In this document: positions 6,376 through 13,210 of the stretch, one piece after another
Layout of the letters: each line of letters begins with the position of its first letter
Position numbering within the stretch: position 1 is the stretch's first letter
Origin: Heteroscillospira sp050943935
Lineage (GTDB): Bacteria > Bacillota > Clostridia > Oscillospirales > Oscillospiraceae
Reading direction: 5' to 3'
Assembly (NCBI GenBank): GCA_050943935.1
Contig: JBMNQC010000018.1
Coordinates: forward strand, 1-29,364
DNA length: 29,364 bases
Translations under genes and position numbers: made by a program
Notes under the pieces: model-generated
Told to the model about the DNA's origin: nothing
Seen by the model: the letters and a program-made list of their open reading frames with translations, nothing else
Database searches by the model: none

Positions 6376-7368
6376 TCAGGAAATCTCCTCGCCCGCCGTC
6401 TTGTCCTGGGCCAGCTGTCGGAAGCTCAGCCCCAGTTTTGTAAACAGCAGTCCGTTTTTCCAGGTGTGCGTGTCCGATTCTATCCAAAACAGGCCGCTCA
6501 CTCCGCTGCCTGCGTCCCTCAGCCGTACCGCGCCACCGGTTCTGAGCTCCGTGTTCCCCGGGAACAGCTCCGCCGTAAGGCTTTGGCTCAGCCCGTGGTC
6601 CTCCAGCCAGGCCCGTGCGCTTTCTTCTGCGTCCTCGCCATTTTTCTGGGTGAGAACATGCTCCAGCCGTCCATTGCGCTCCACGCCCTGCGAATCCTGA
6701 ATGCGCCGCACAAGCTGTCCGTCGTCGGTGTATATGGCCACGCTGTTCTGCAGCTCCGTAATGTCCCAGGTGTTTGTCACGCTCATTGGGCGGCTTATCT
6801 CAAAAGCGGCCTCCGCTGGTCGTTCAGCCGCCTCAAGACGGCCCGTGCCGTCAAAGCGGATGTGATACCGCTTTCCGTTTTTCTCCCCGGCCAGAGCGTA
6901 CAGGCTGGTAATTATGCTGTCCAGCGCCGTGCCGGGAAACTTGCGCGATACCCGCACCCCGGTCTTCACCAGACCGCCCACAGGTATCCCAAAATCCGCG
7001 GCTATTGCCGCGCAGGCTGCCTCCGGCGTCACCTCAGAAAAGCTGTACCAGCCCTCGTTGCCCACAAGAAAGCGCCCCCTGTCCAGAGCCGCAAAATCCA
7101 CGGTAGACGAGAGACTGCTGGACGCAACCGATACCAGCGGCCCCACAAAGAGCTGACCGGCCGGACTTGTCAGCGCAAGCTGGGCCCCCTCCTCCAGCGG
7201 TATCTCCACGCCGCCCTCCCGTGGTATGGCCAGCGCGCCGCTCAGCTCTCTGGCCGTCTGACGGGCGCTGCCGCTCCAGCTCAGACTATGTACCAGGGGC
7301 GTTATGTCCCTGGCGGCTTCTCCCCCGGACGTCACAAGCGCCAGAGTGAAGCTATTTCCAGTAGACAT
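6376..7368 (-). CDS. Baseplate hub protein (XkdQ/YqbQ-like)
   Basis: 330 residues, gp27/GpD-like hub that forms the ring at the tail tip. It opens with an Ig-like/tube-like beta domain (DITPLVHSLSWSGS), then FVGPLVSV and a central region with FLVGNEGWYSFSEVTPEAAC, and a C-terminal half with the hub hallmarks TWDITELQNSVAIY and GLFWIESDTHTW. It overlaps the LysM gene by 17 bases. No lytic domain is fused to it. Confidence 0.9.
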   Translation of the reverse strand: MSTGNSFTLALVTSGGEAARDITPLVHSLSWSGSARQTARELSGALAIPREGGVEIPLEEGAQLALTSPAGQLFVGPLVSVASSSLSSTVDFAALDRGRFLVGNEGWYSFSEVTPEAACAAIAADFGIPVGGLVKTGVRVSRKFPGTALDSIITSLYALAGEKNGKRYHIRFDGTGRLEAAERPAEAAFEISRPMSVTNTWDITELQNSVAIYTDDGQLVRRIQDSQGVERNGRLEHVLTQKNGEDAEESARAWLEDHGLSQSLTAELFPGNTELRTGGAVRLRDAGSGVSGLFWIESDTHTWKNGLLFTKLGLSFRQLAQDKTAGEEIS

Positions 7369-8146
7369 CCCCGTCCGTCACCTCCCGTATGCTTGCAAGG
7401 CTTGGGATAAGCTCCCATTTCCCGGTTTTATCGTTGTATCTCGTCGCCGTAGCCGTACCTATTTTCTGGCTGGGACTGTCCGCCTTTGCCGCCGGGAGCG
7501 CATCCAGCGGCGGTATTTTCAGCACGTCGCCGGGATATATAAGGTTACCGTTGCGTATCACGCCGCTGTTGGCCGCCGCCAGACGCTTATACAGGCTGCC
7601 GTCCCCGTAAAACTGCTGTGCTATGGCCCACAGGCAGTCCCCGGCTTTCACCGTATAGCTTTTCTCCTCCGCCGCCCCTGTTGCGGCGTCCCGCTTCCGT
7701 GCGCTCTGCGTCCCGACGGAGGCTATGGCCATGGCGGGCGCCTCCAGCCGCCTCCACTGCTGCAGCGATATGGAGGCGTATATGTCCCCCGTGCCGTCCT
7801 GCTCGCCGGAGCTTATCTCCTCTATGAGCACGGGCACGTTCAGCCCCGTGCCGGACACCATGAAGCGCACCGCCGTACCCGCCTCCATCCAGGCCCGGAG
7901 CTGCCGCAGATAGCGCCCCGGCTCTGCCGACGCCCCCGGCGCGCAGAACGGATAAAGCTGCGACGGCAGCATAACGGACAGGGTGGCGCTGCCCATGGCC
8001 ATCACCCCCGCCAGATTCGCCTCGCCGCTCTCCTGCAGCTCCACAGTCTCCACCCGGCGGCCCTCCCGCCAGCTGTAGCCCGATGGTGTAACGGGCAGAG
8101 TCAGCTCTATGCCCGCCGCCTCGTCCAGAAATGTAAATAGCTTCAT
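7352..8146 (-). CDS. LysM-domain tail protein (XkdP/YqbP-like)
   Basis: 264 residues. Residues 1-140 form the tail-tube-initiator-like domain seen in XkdP. Residues 164-212 form one LysM domain (SYTVKAGDCLWAIAQQFYG, then NLIYPGDVLKIP), a peptidoglycan-binding module. The LysM probably anchors the tip assembly and may touch the cell wall during penetration. The ATG directly follows the tape-measure TGA, and the 3' end overlaps the hub gene, so the three are coupled. Confidence 0.92.
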   Translation of the reverse strand: MKLFTFLDEAAGIELTLPVTPSGYSWREGRRVETVELQESGEANLAGVMAMGSATLSVMLPSQLYPFCAPGASAEPGRYLRQLRAWMEAGTAVRFMVSGTGLNVPVLIEEISSGEQDGTGDIYASISLQQWRRLEAPAMAIASVGTQSARKRDAATGAAEEKSYTVKAGDCLWAIAQQFYGDGSLYKRLAAANSGVIRNGNLIYPGDVLKIPPLDALPAAKADSPSQKIGTATATRYNDKTGKWELIPSLASIREVTDGDVYWK

Positions 8147-10165
8147 TCATCTCACCCCCGCCTGCAGCTTTATCTCTATCTCCCTGGCCAGAGCCGAAGC
8201 AAGTTCCGCCGGGGAGGTGCCCTCGCCTATCCTGTTGCCGGATATGCTCACATTTATTACGCTGCCAGCCCCCGCGTCCATAGCCCGGGCCTCTCTGGCG
8301 GTCATCACTCTCTCGCCCTCGTGCAGTATGGCCGCGTAGCCGTCGTAGGGCACCCGGTTCAGACCGAAAGCAGCCTTGCCGCCGGGGGGGCTCATCGCGA
8401 ACTTTGTGTTTACAGCTCTTTCAAACGGACTGCCCATGTCTCCCTCGAAATCCCCGCCACCCCAGCTGTCGAACAGCGCGGCTATAAGCCCATTGCTGAA
8501 CCATTGCCCGCGCTTATAGCCCGCGTCCCAGTAGTCGGCGTTGTTGTCGGCGTCATTTCGTATGGTTTCAATCATGATGCGTTCCGATTCCAGCAGCAGC
8601 TGGGCGCCATCGCTGGCGTTGTATTCGTTCATGCCCCGGGTTTTTGCCTCCATCAGCATTCGCCCGGCCTCTATAATCTGCTCCTCATCGCCGCTGTCCA
8701 GCATTGCCTGCGCACCGTCATCTAGGGCCTTCTGCATAGCATCACGCACATACTGCTCCTTGTCGTTCTCAAGGCTGGCCCGAAACGCACCCATGGCCCT
8801 GTTTGCCTTTTGTATCATGGCTCCGCTCTCGCCGGACAGAAAGTCTGTCTCGGCCTCAAGTCCCTTTTTGCGCTCCTCGTTGAAGCCCTCGCCGTAGGCC
8901 GCGTCCATATTCTCCCGGGCCTCCGTCAGCACGCTCTCCAGTCCGGAGAAGGTCTGACTCAGCTCGTCCATGGCCTCGCCGTAGGCCGAGAGTCCGCTCT
9001 CTATTATGCCCACGGCCTCCCTGCCGCCCAGCGCGCCCCTGGATATGAGGCTGTATATCCCCGCCTCGTCCGTACCCTTGGCCCTGGCCAGCATGCCGAT
9101 AACGTCCACGCTCTGCTCCTGAAACATATTCAGGTATTCCAGATTTGCCTCGTTGCTGCTCTCCATGCGGCTCAGGGCCTGGGCCATGTTGCTCATGCCG
9201 CCTGAATCCGCGCCCACGGCTGCGCCCACGTTGCCTATGCCCTCCAGCAACTCCAGCATGCGCCCCGTGTTCTCTCCGAAACCCGCAGCCAGCGCGCGGC
9301 TCATGCCCGTCAGCTCCGAATAGCTCATGGCCGTACCGGCCGCCAGCTCCCTCAGACGGCCCAGATACTCTCTGCCCGCTCCGTCGCCCAGCAGCCTGTC
9401 AAAGGCTATGGCGTCCAGCTCCCTCTGGGCCGCTATGGCCGAGCCGGATGCTATGCCCTCCTCCCGCTCCCGGATTCTCGCCTCCGCCTGCTCCTGTACA
9501 TAGGCCTTGAATGCGTCGTCCTCAGCGGCGAATACTTGAGCGCGACCGGATATAATGCCAGCTCCTGCACCTGCTATTGCGCCATAAAGTCCTGCTATTT
9601 CCGCGCCGCTTGCTGCACCGGAAACCACATTGCTAAAAAGTGCCGCCTTGGGCTGTCCTATCGCACTTTCAATAAATGTATCTGCGAATTGACCAACAGC
9701 TGGACCTAACATGCTGTATGCAAAGCTCTTTTTTAATCCCTGTATTCCGCCTCCGCCAGCCCGGTTTTCTCTCTTCCTCATTTCCACGGCGGTATCCGCG
9801 GAGCTCTTCATAAGTCCCCGGAAAGCCGCGTCATTGGCCTTTATGGCGCTCTCCGTGTCCGTCAGAGACTGCTTCAGCCTTGTTTGCTCATCAATGGCGG
9901 CGTCCAGCGCCCCTTTACTTGCCTCATCCTTAAATTTCTTATACGCCTTCTGTGCGTCGTTCACTTTGCTGTTTGATTCCGCCAGCGCCTTTTTATATTC
10001 CGCGCTGCGCTTAACCAATACGCCCTGCTGCCTGGCTATGGCCTGCATACTGTCCTCCAGCTCGTCCATATCCTTGCAAAATACTTTTGTATATTTTGAA
10101 ATTGTTTTCAACTCCGGGCTCATTTCATCATAGAGCTTCATCACAATTCCTGTTTCCTCTGCCAA
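8147..10165 (-). CDS. Tail tape measure protein
   Basis: 672 residues, which by the usual tape-measure rule (about 1.5 angstrom per residue) predicts a tail near 100 nm. Residues 20-115 are a lysine/glutamate coiled coil. A Gly/Ala-rich segment follows (LYGAIAGAGAGIISG), then long helical stretches. The C-terminus has the motif common in Firmicute tape measures: GLNRVPYDGYAAILHEGERVMTAREARAMDAG in outline. The start is TTG at 10165, set by AAGGAGGTG (10181-10173). That ribosome site abuts the -35 box of the opposite-strand moron promoter. It lies between the chaperone and the LysM gene in canonical order. Confidence 0.92.
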   Translation of the reverse strand: MAEETGIVMKLYDEMSPELKTISKYTKVFCKDMDELEDSMQAIARQQGVLVKRSAEYKKALAESNSKVNDAQKAYKKFKDEASKGALDAAIDEQTRLKQSLTDTESAIKANDAAFRGLMKSSADTAVEMRKRENRAGGGGIQGLKKSFAYSMLGPAVGQFADTFIESAIGQPKAALFSNVVSGAASGAEIAGLYGAIAGAGAGIISGRAQVFAAEDDAFKAYVQEQAEARIREREEGIASGSAIAAQRELDAIAFDRLLGDGAGREYLGRLRELAAGTAMSYSELTGMSRALAAGFGENTGRMLELLEGIGNVGAAVGADSGGMSNMAQALSRMESSNEANLEYLNMFQEQSVDVIGMLARAKGTDEAGIYSLISRGALGGREAVGIIESGLSAYGEAMDELSQTFSGLESVLTEARENMDAAYGEGFNEERKKGLEAETDFLSGESGAMIQKANRAMGAFRASLENDKEQYVRDAMQKALDDGAQAMLDSGDEEQIIEAGRMLMEAKTRGMNEYNASDGAQLLLESERIMIETIRNDADNNADYWDAGYKRGQWFSNGLIAALFDSWGGGDFEGDMGSPFERAVNTKFAMSPPGGKAAFGLNRVPYDGYAAILHEGERVMTAREARAMDAGAGSVINVSISGNRIGEGTSPAELASALAREIEIKLQAGVR

Positions 10166-10179
10166 AGGCTTTCACCTCC

Positions 10180-10207
10180 TTGACTTTTCGTATGTATGTG
10201 ATAGTAT
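10180..10207 (+). promoter_or_regulatory. Promoter of the embedded reverse gene (moron)
   Basis: TTGACT (10180-10185), a 16-bp spacer and TAGTAT (10202-10207) lie upstream of a good ribosome site (AGGAGAG, 10225-10231). The promoter lies between the tape-measure start and the small plus-strand gene. It would be active regardless of the tail operon repressor. Confidence 0.6.
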
Positions 10208-10238
10208 TGTATTGAACTTTCAATAGGAGAGATTTACT

Positions 10239-10424
10239 ATGAATGATTTTCTGGACAATTACGAAAACTGGGTCGCAATAGTGATTGCAATCATGTGCAC
10301 TATTATATTCATTGAGTCATGCATATTTAGTCCAGATTCTGATGGCATATTTACACGTATATTTTCTGGTGCTGCAGTCATTTTTCATATTTGGGTTTTA
10401 TATAGGAAGCGCCGAAAAAAATAG
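10239..10424 (+). CDS. Small two-helix membrane protein, prophage moron
   Basis: 61 residues, no family recognised. Two hydrophobic segments, about 12-30 (WVAIVIAIMCTIIFIESCIF) and 42-55 (FSGAAVIFHIWVLY), are joined by a short acidic loop, and the tail is basic (RKRRKK). It is the only plus-strand gene inside an otherwise unbroken minus-strand tail operon. It has its own promoter, ribosome site and strong terminator, and is AT-rich compared with its neighbours. These are the defining traits of a moron. Small inner-membrane moron proteins often act in superinfection exclusion or host modification; that role here is inference. Confidence 0.85.
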   Translation: MNDFLDNYENWVAIVIAIMCTIIFIESCIFSPDSDGIFTRIFSGAAVIFHIWVLYRKRRKK

Positions 10425-10431
10425 CCATGCC

Positions 10432-10456
10432 CCGCCTCCTCCGGAGGCGGTTTTTT
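10432..10456 (+). terminator. Strong terminator of the moron
   Basis: An 8-bp perfect stem CCGCCTCC/GGAGGCGG (10432-10439 and 10443-10450) with a TCC loop is followed by six T (10451-10456). The stop codon of the minus-strand frameshift extension (10455-10457) lies in the T-run. Confidence 0.9.
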
Positions 10457-10996
10457 ATGCCTCAGCGGCTGCTTCCGCCTCGTGGAGGGCCAGCGCCCAG
10501 GTCAGATCTCTGGCCCCGGCGCTCATGCCGGCGTACTGCTCCGGCGTCCAGTGGTGCCGGTGAAACAGATAATACACCAGCATGAGCTCTGCTTCGCTGC
10601 CCTCCGTCAGGCGTTTTTTACTTCTTCAATGGTACGGCGTCTGTAGCCGCAGAGCTGCTCCACCGCACGGGACAGGTCGGATATCTCCCCCGGCAGCAGC
10701 ATAGCCTTCACCGTCTCCGCCGGTGTGGCGCCGCCGAAGCGCTCCTGCAGGGCCGCGGCCCTGAGGTTTGGCGAAATGCAGCCCGCCAACAGTATGTGTA
10801 TCTCCACATCCTCGCTACCGGATTCCCTCATGCTCTGCACCTTGCCGTAGGGCAGGGCCTGCAGCTCAAAAACCACGTCCGTGCCCAGCAGCTCGCTCAG
10901 GCGGCTTAGCCTGTATTTTGCCCTGGGCAGGCTCTTCTGCACGTCCGGCACCTCGGGGCGCAGCAGCTGATTCAAAATATCGTTTTTTTCTTCCAT
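10455..10996 (-). CDS. Tail assembly chaperone long form made by programmed -1 frameshift
   Basis: Just before the short-form stop the message reads gtA AAA AAC gcc tga, an exact X-XXY-YYZ slippery heptamer (10613-10619 on the plus strand). A -1 slip there opens a 52-codon extension starting RLTEGSEAEL, running through MLVYYLFHRHHWTPEQYAGM and ending at TAA (10455-10457), about 180 residues in all. The extension is compositionally protein-like (YLFHRHHWTP), has no start codon with a ribosome site of its own, and otherwise leaves 150 bp uncoded. The G/GT chaperone pairs of tailed phages are made this way, and the long form links the tape measure to tube protein. Confidence 0.78.
10607..10996 (-). 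CDS. Tail assembly chaperone, short form (XkdN-like)
   Basis: 129 residues, ending in ...RRRTIEEVKNA. It is acidic at the N-terminus (MEEKNDILNQLLRPEVPDVQ) with a compact helical body (RLSRLSELLGTDVVFELQALPYGKVQSM), matching XkdN-type chaperones that coat the tape measure during tail building. GGAGG precedes the start at 10996. It sits between the tube and tape-measure genes, the universal location of this protein. A slippery site lies at its last codons (see the long form). Confidence 0.9.
   Translation of the reverse strand: MEEKNDILNQLLRPEVPDVQKSLPRAKYRLSRLSELLGTDVVFELQALPYGKVQSMRESGSEDVEIHILLAGCISPNLRAAALQERFGGATPAETVKAMLLPGEISDLSRAVEQLCGYRRRTIEEVKNA
10613..10619 (-). promoter_or_regulatory. 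A AAA AAC -1 frameshift slippery site
   Basis: This is the reverse complement of GTTTTTT at 10613-10619, in the correct phase for -1 slippage, two codons before the short-form TGA (10607-10609). A GAAGAAG stretch lies just upstream, which could act as an internal ribosome-binding stimulator. Confidence 0.78.
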
Positions 10997-11006
10997 GCGC
11001 GCCTCC

Positions 11007-11447
11007 CTACTGCACTTCTATGCTGTCCAGCAGCTCGTAGCGGGTGAAGGTGAAGGGCGCGGTAACGCTGCCCACCTGCGCCGCCGCCCAGTCGGACAAA
11101 GTAAGGTCATCAAAGCTCACGTTGTAATAGGCCACTCGCTCGGCGCCGTAGCTGTCCGGGTCACGGAGCTTGGAGAGCACGGTGAAGCGGCGGTCTACGC
11201 CCTTCTGTATATCTCCGCACTTCTGTATGAAGCCGCTGTCCACCTTGTGCAGGGTGAGGCTGCCGGTGCCGGTGGCGCTGGTGGCCTTGCTGTCGGCCAT
11301 AAACTGGCCGCACAGGTTTATGGTTTCCTTGTTTTTTGCTATCTTACCCTGGCAGGCAGTGCACTCGGCTATCTTCTCGCCGTCCACCCATACCTCGCCG
11401 TAGGTTCCGCTTATCACGCGCTTCGCGCTTTCTATGGTTCTTGCCAT
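11007..11447 (-). CDS. Tail tube protein (XkdM, DUF2001)
   Basis: 146 residues, the inner tube subunit. XkdM landmarks are the N-terminal YGEVWVDGEKIAECTACQGKI, INLCGQFMADSKATSATGTGSLTLHKVDSGF and the C-terminal PFTFTRYELLDSIEV. The beta-rich single-domain fold and length fit gp19/Hcp-type tubes. It directly follows the sheath gene with a 14-base gap containing AGGAGG, in the invariant sheath-tube order of contractile tails. Confidence 0.94.
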   Translation of the reverse strand: MARTIESAKRVISGTYGEVWVDGEKIAECTACQGKIAKNKETINLCGQFMADSKATSATGTGSLTLHKVDSGFIQKCGDIQKGVDRRFTVLSKLRDPDSYGAERVAYYNVSFDDLTLSDWAAAQVGSVTAPFTFTRYELLDSIEVQ

Positions 11448-11461
11448 TTTCTCAGTCCTCC

Positions 11462-12559
11462 TTACAGATTGGAAAAGTTAATTTCAAAATCTTCCATTGC
11501 GTCCACCAGACGGCCGCCGCAGCGCAGAAACACCCAGGAGCCAGTCTGATACTCCAGAATTGCCTGCCTGTCCATGGCACTGGTGTCCACGCCCTGGCTG
11601 TTCAGCCATCGGAGCTGTGCGCTGTAGTCTATCTCCGCGTAGCTCTCCCCCGCAGTAAGCACGCCCGCGCTCTCCAGATAGAGCAGATAGTCCGAAACTG
11701 CAGTTATAAGCAGCTGCTTGTTATCGTAGGTGTTGGCATAGCGGCCTATGTAGCTGTTCTCAATGGTGGTGCGCAGGAAATAAGTGATAATATCCATTCC
11801 CTCCACTATCTTTATCTTGCACCAGTCGGCCTTGCCGTCCGAGGGAATGGTGGTAAGGCTGTTCACGCCTCTGGCAATCTTGGCCTGCCGGCCATCGTGC
11901 ACCAGAATGAGCTTGCCGGCCTTTATGGCGGCCTCCTGCTCGCTCACGCTGCGGGCGGCCACCTCTGTAAGCTCAGGCAGGGCGGCATAGGTGCAGCTCT
12001 GGCCCATGCCCGTGCCAGCCAGTATGCCTGCTATCCTGCCGCAGAGGTATGCCGCGCTCACGCTCTTCGTACCGGCGTATGCGCCGGTCTCCTCCAGCTC
12101 TATAATGCCCATATCGTCGCTGCCCGTGGCCGCAAAGGGGCGCACCAGTTTAACCGTGCGGTACAGGGCCCGCTGGGCCTTCACCCATGTATTCAGAGCT
12201 GCCAGCTCAGCTGCCGTCGCGTCGGATGGGGCAGCGATATAGTCTATGCCGTAGGCGGAAATAAGCTTCAGTCCCTCCTCCAGCGCTTCCGTTGTCTCCG
12301 TGCCGGGCGCTATCACCAGCGCGATAACCAGACTGGGCGCGCCCCTGTCGGAGCCGGTGAAGGCGCTGCGGATATACTCCTGATTCGCCGTGCCCAGCTC
12401 CTCGGGTATAAGGGCGGCGCTGTTCATGGGGTGCACACCCTGCGCCTTGCTGTCGCGCACTATAACCGCCGCGGTGCCCTTTTTCGCGCGGTTTGCCGCC
12501 TCCTGTGCTGCGGCTTTGAAGCTTATGCTAAGAGTGGGAAGTCCTGTGGTAGTTGCCAT
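11462..12559 (-). CDS. Contractile tail sheath protein (XkdK-like)
   Basis: 365 residues from the ATG at 12559. I prefer this to the ATG nine bases upstream (12568), because AAAGGA is eight bases before 12559 but touches 12568. Sheath features are an N-terminal strand region (GLPTLSISFKAAAQEA) and a Rossmann-like middle with YIAAPSDATAA. In the C-terminal half are IVEGMDIITYFLRTTIENSYIGRY in outline and DYSAQLRWLNSQG. The last residues, VDAMEDFEINFSNL, form the strand that handshakes with neighbours. It is short relative to PBSX sheath and closer to the compact sheaths of clostridial tail-like particles. This gene makes the tail contractile (R-type). Confidence 0.95.
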   Translation of the reverse strand: MATTTGLPTLSISFKAAAQEAANRAKKGTAAVIVRDSKAQGVHPMNSAALIPEELGTANQEYIRSAFTGSDRGAPSLVIALVIAPGTETTEALEEGLKLISAYGIDYIAAPSDATAAELAALNTWVKAQRALYRTVKLVRPFAATGSDDMGIIELEETGAYAGTKSVSAAYLCGRIAGILAGTGMGQSCTYAALPELTEVAARSVSEQEAAIKAGKLILVHDGRQAKIARGVNSLTTIPSDGKADWCKIKIVEGMDIITYFLRTTIENSYIGRYANTYDNKQLLITAVSDYLLYLESAGVLTAGESYAEIDYSAQLRWLNSQGVDTSAMDRQAILEYQTGSWVFLRCGGRLVDAMEDFEINFSNL

Positions 12560-12564
12560 GTTTT

Positions 12565-12990
12565 TCATCCTTTCAGTTCATATTTTTCAGCGCAGGGTAT
12601 ATCCCCGACGTCTGGGTCTGTGTAGCCCGGACGCTTGTCCGTCCAGGTGAATACGGCGCTTATGTCAGCCGCCTCCTGCAGGCGCTGGCCCTTTACCGTG
12701 CGCACCGCAACGCTACGGCCGGATACGTTAAGCCGCCCGCCGCCGAAAAGCTCCAGCAGGGCGCTCTGCCTCTCGTTCAGCTCGTCAGCCGCAGTAAAAA
12801 TTGTGAGCTTTATGGTGCTCTCAAAGCGCACAAGCGCCCTGTTCACGTCCGCACAGGCCACCGCCATACACTCTATGGCGAAGCAGGGCCGTTCAAAGCC
12901 CTCCGGCAGCGCGTCCGTATAGATTGTCTCTCCAGGGTAAATTTTTCCTATTTCCGCTGTCACAGCGGCTATAATGTCGTTTGTCTCCAT
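12565..12990 (-). CDS. Tail terminator-like protein
   Basis: 141 residues from ATG 12990; a GTG at 13002 is possible, but its GAGG abuts the codon, whereas ATG 12990 has it about 12 bases upstream. The fold pattern is alpha/beta with IIAAVTAEIGKIYPGETIYTDALPEGFERPCFAI in outline. This resembles small Firmicute phage proteins encoded just before the sheath that cap the tail (XkdJ/tail-terminator type). In a headless particle this protein would close the head-proximal end. It is the first substantial gene of the leftward operon. Confidence 0.82.
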   Translation of the reverse strand: METNDIIAAVTAEIGKIYPGETIYTDALPEGFERPCFAIECMAVACADVNRALVRFESTIKLTIFTAADELNERQSALLELFGGGRLNVSGRSVAVRTVKGQRLQEAADISAVFTWTDKRPGYTDPDVGDIPCAEKYELKG

Positions 12991-12998
12991 ATCAGCAG

Positions 12999-13055
12999 TC
13001 ACCCTCGTCGGTTTTTCGCGCCAGAGCTGTCTGGCGCCGGTTTAATTTTAGGCAT
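12999..13055 (-). CDS. Possible 18-aa leader peptide of the tail operon
   Basis: The first ORF after the tail promoter has an excellent ribosome site (AAAGGAG, seven bases before ATG 13055) and encodes MPKIKPAPDSSGAKNRRG. Its stop lies nine bases before the terminator gene start, so translation could couple. Codons 7-13 overlap a GCGCCAGA/TCTGGCGC hairpin. It may be a leader peptide or a small basic accessory protein; no family is recognised. Confidence 0.45.
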   Translation of the reverse strand: MPKIKPAPDSSGAKNRRG

Positions 13056-13078
13056 GGTTTAGCTCCTTTCTAAATTTT

Positions 13079-13093
13079 AGTAGTTTTACTACT
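13079..13093. promoter_or_regulatory. Operator O1 (AGTAG-N5-CTACT)
   Basis: This perfect 5+5 palindrome with a 5-bp centre (TTTTA) lies just downstream of the tail-operon -10 box, around the predicted start of transcription. It is identical in its arms to O2 and O3. Confidence 0.75.
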
Positions 13094-13101
13094 CAATTGC
13101 C

Positions 13102-13131
13102 ATTATAGTCTCCGTTTTCAGTAGTTGTCAA
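13102..13131 (-). promoter_or_regulatory. Tail operon promoter
   Basis: On the minus strand a perfect TTGACA (13126-13131) and a perfect TATAAT (13102-13107) have an 18-bp spacer. An extra half operator (AGTAG, 13120-13124) lies in the spacer, O1 is downstream and O2 abuts the -35 box. A strong promoter tightly ringed by operators fits an inducible late operon. Confidence 0.85.
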
Positions 13132-13145
13132 GTAGTTATTCTACT
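13131..13145. promoter_or_regulatory. Operator O2 (AGTAG-N5-CTACT)
   Basis: This perfect palindrome overlaps the outer edge of the tail promoter -35 box (last base shared). It lies 52 bp from O1 and 40 bp from O3, centre to centre, close to whole helical turns. Confidence 0.75.
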
Positions 13146-13161
13146 AAACATAATTTTTCGC

Positions 13162-13190
13162 TTGATTTTCAGTAGTTGTGCTACTATCAT
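13162..13190 (+). promoter_or_regulatory. Repressor promoter
   Basis: TTGATT (13162-13167), a 17-bp spacer and TATCAT (13185-13190) lie upstream of the repressor start at 13211. O3 fills the spacer, so the repressor should control its own level. Confidence 0.75.
13171..13185. promoter_or_regulatory. Operator O3 (AGTAG-N5-CTACT)
   Basis: This perfect palindrome sits between the -35 and -10 boxes of the repressor promoter. Occupancy would silence the repressor gene, giving negative autoregulation. Confidence 0.75.
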
Positions 13191-13210
13191 CTAATCAAGG
13201 AGATGATTGC

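Noticed and set aside
11336..12625. Long plus-strand frame opposite the sheath gene
   Set aside because: Shadow frame; sheath motifs and operon order support the minus strand.
1..13200. Complete temperate prophage
   Set aside because: No head, packaging, integration or replication gene is visible and the repressor directly abuts the tail promoter; the left edge remains unseen.
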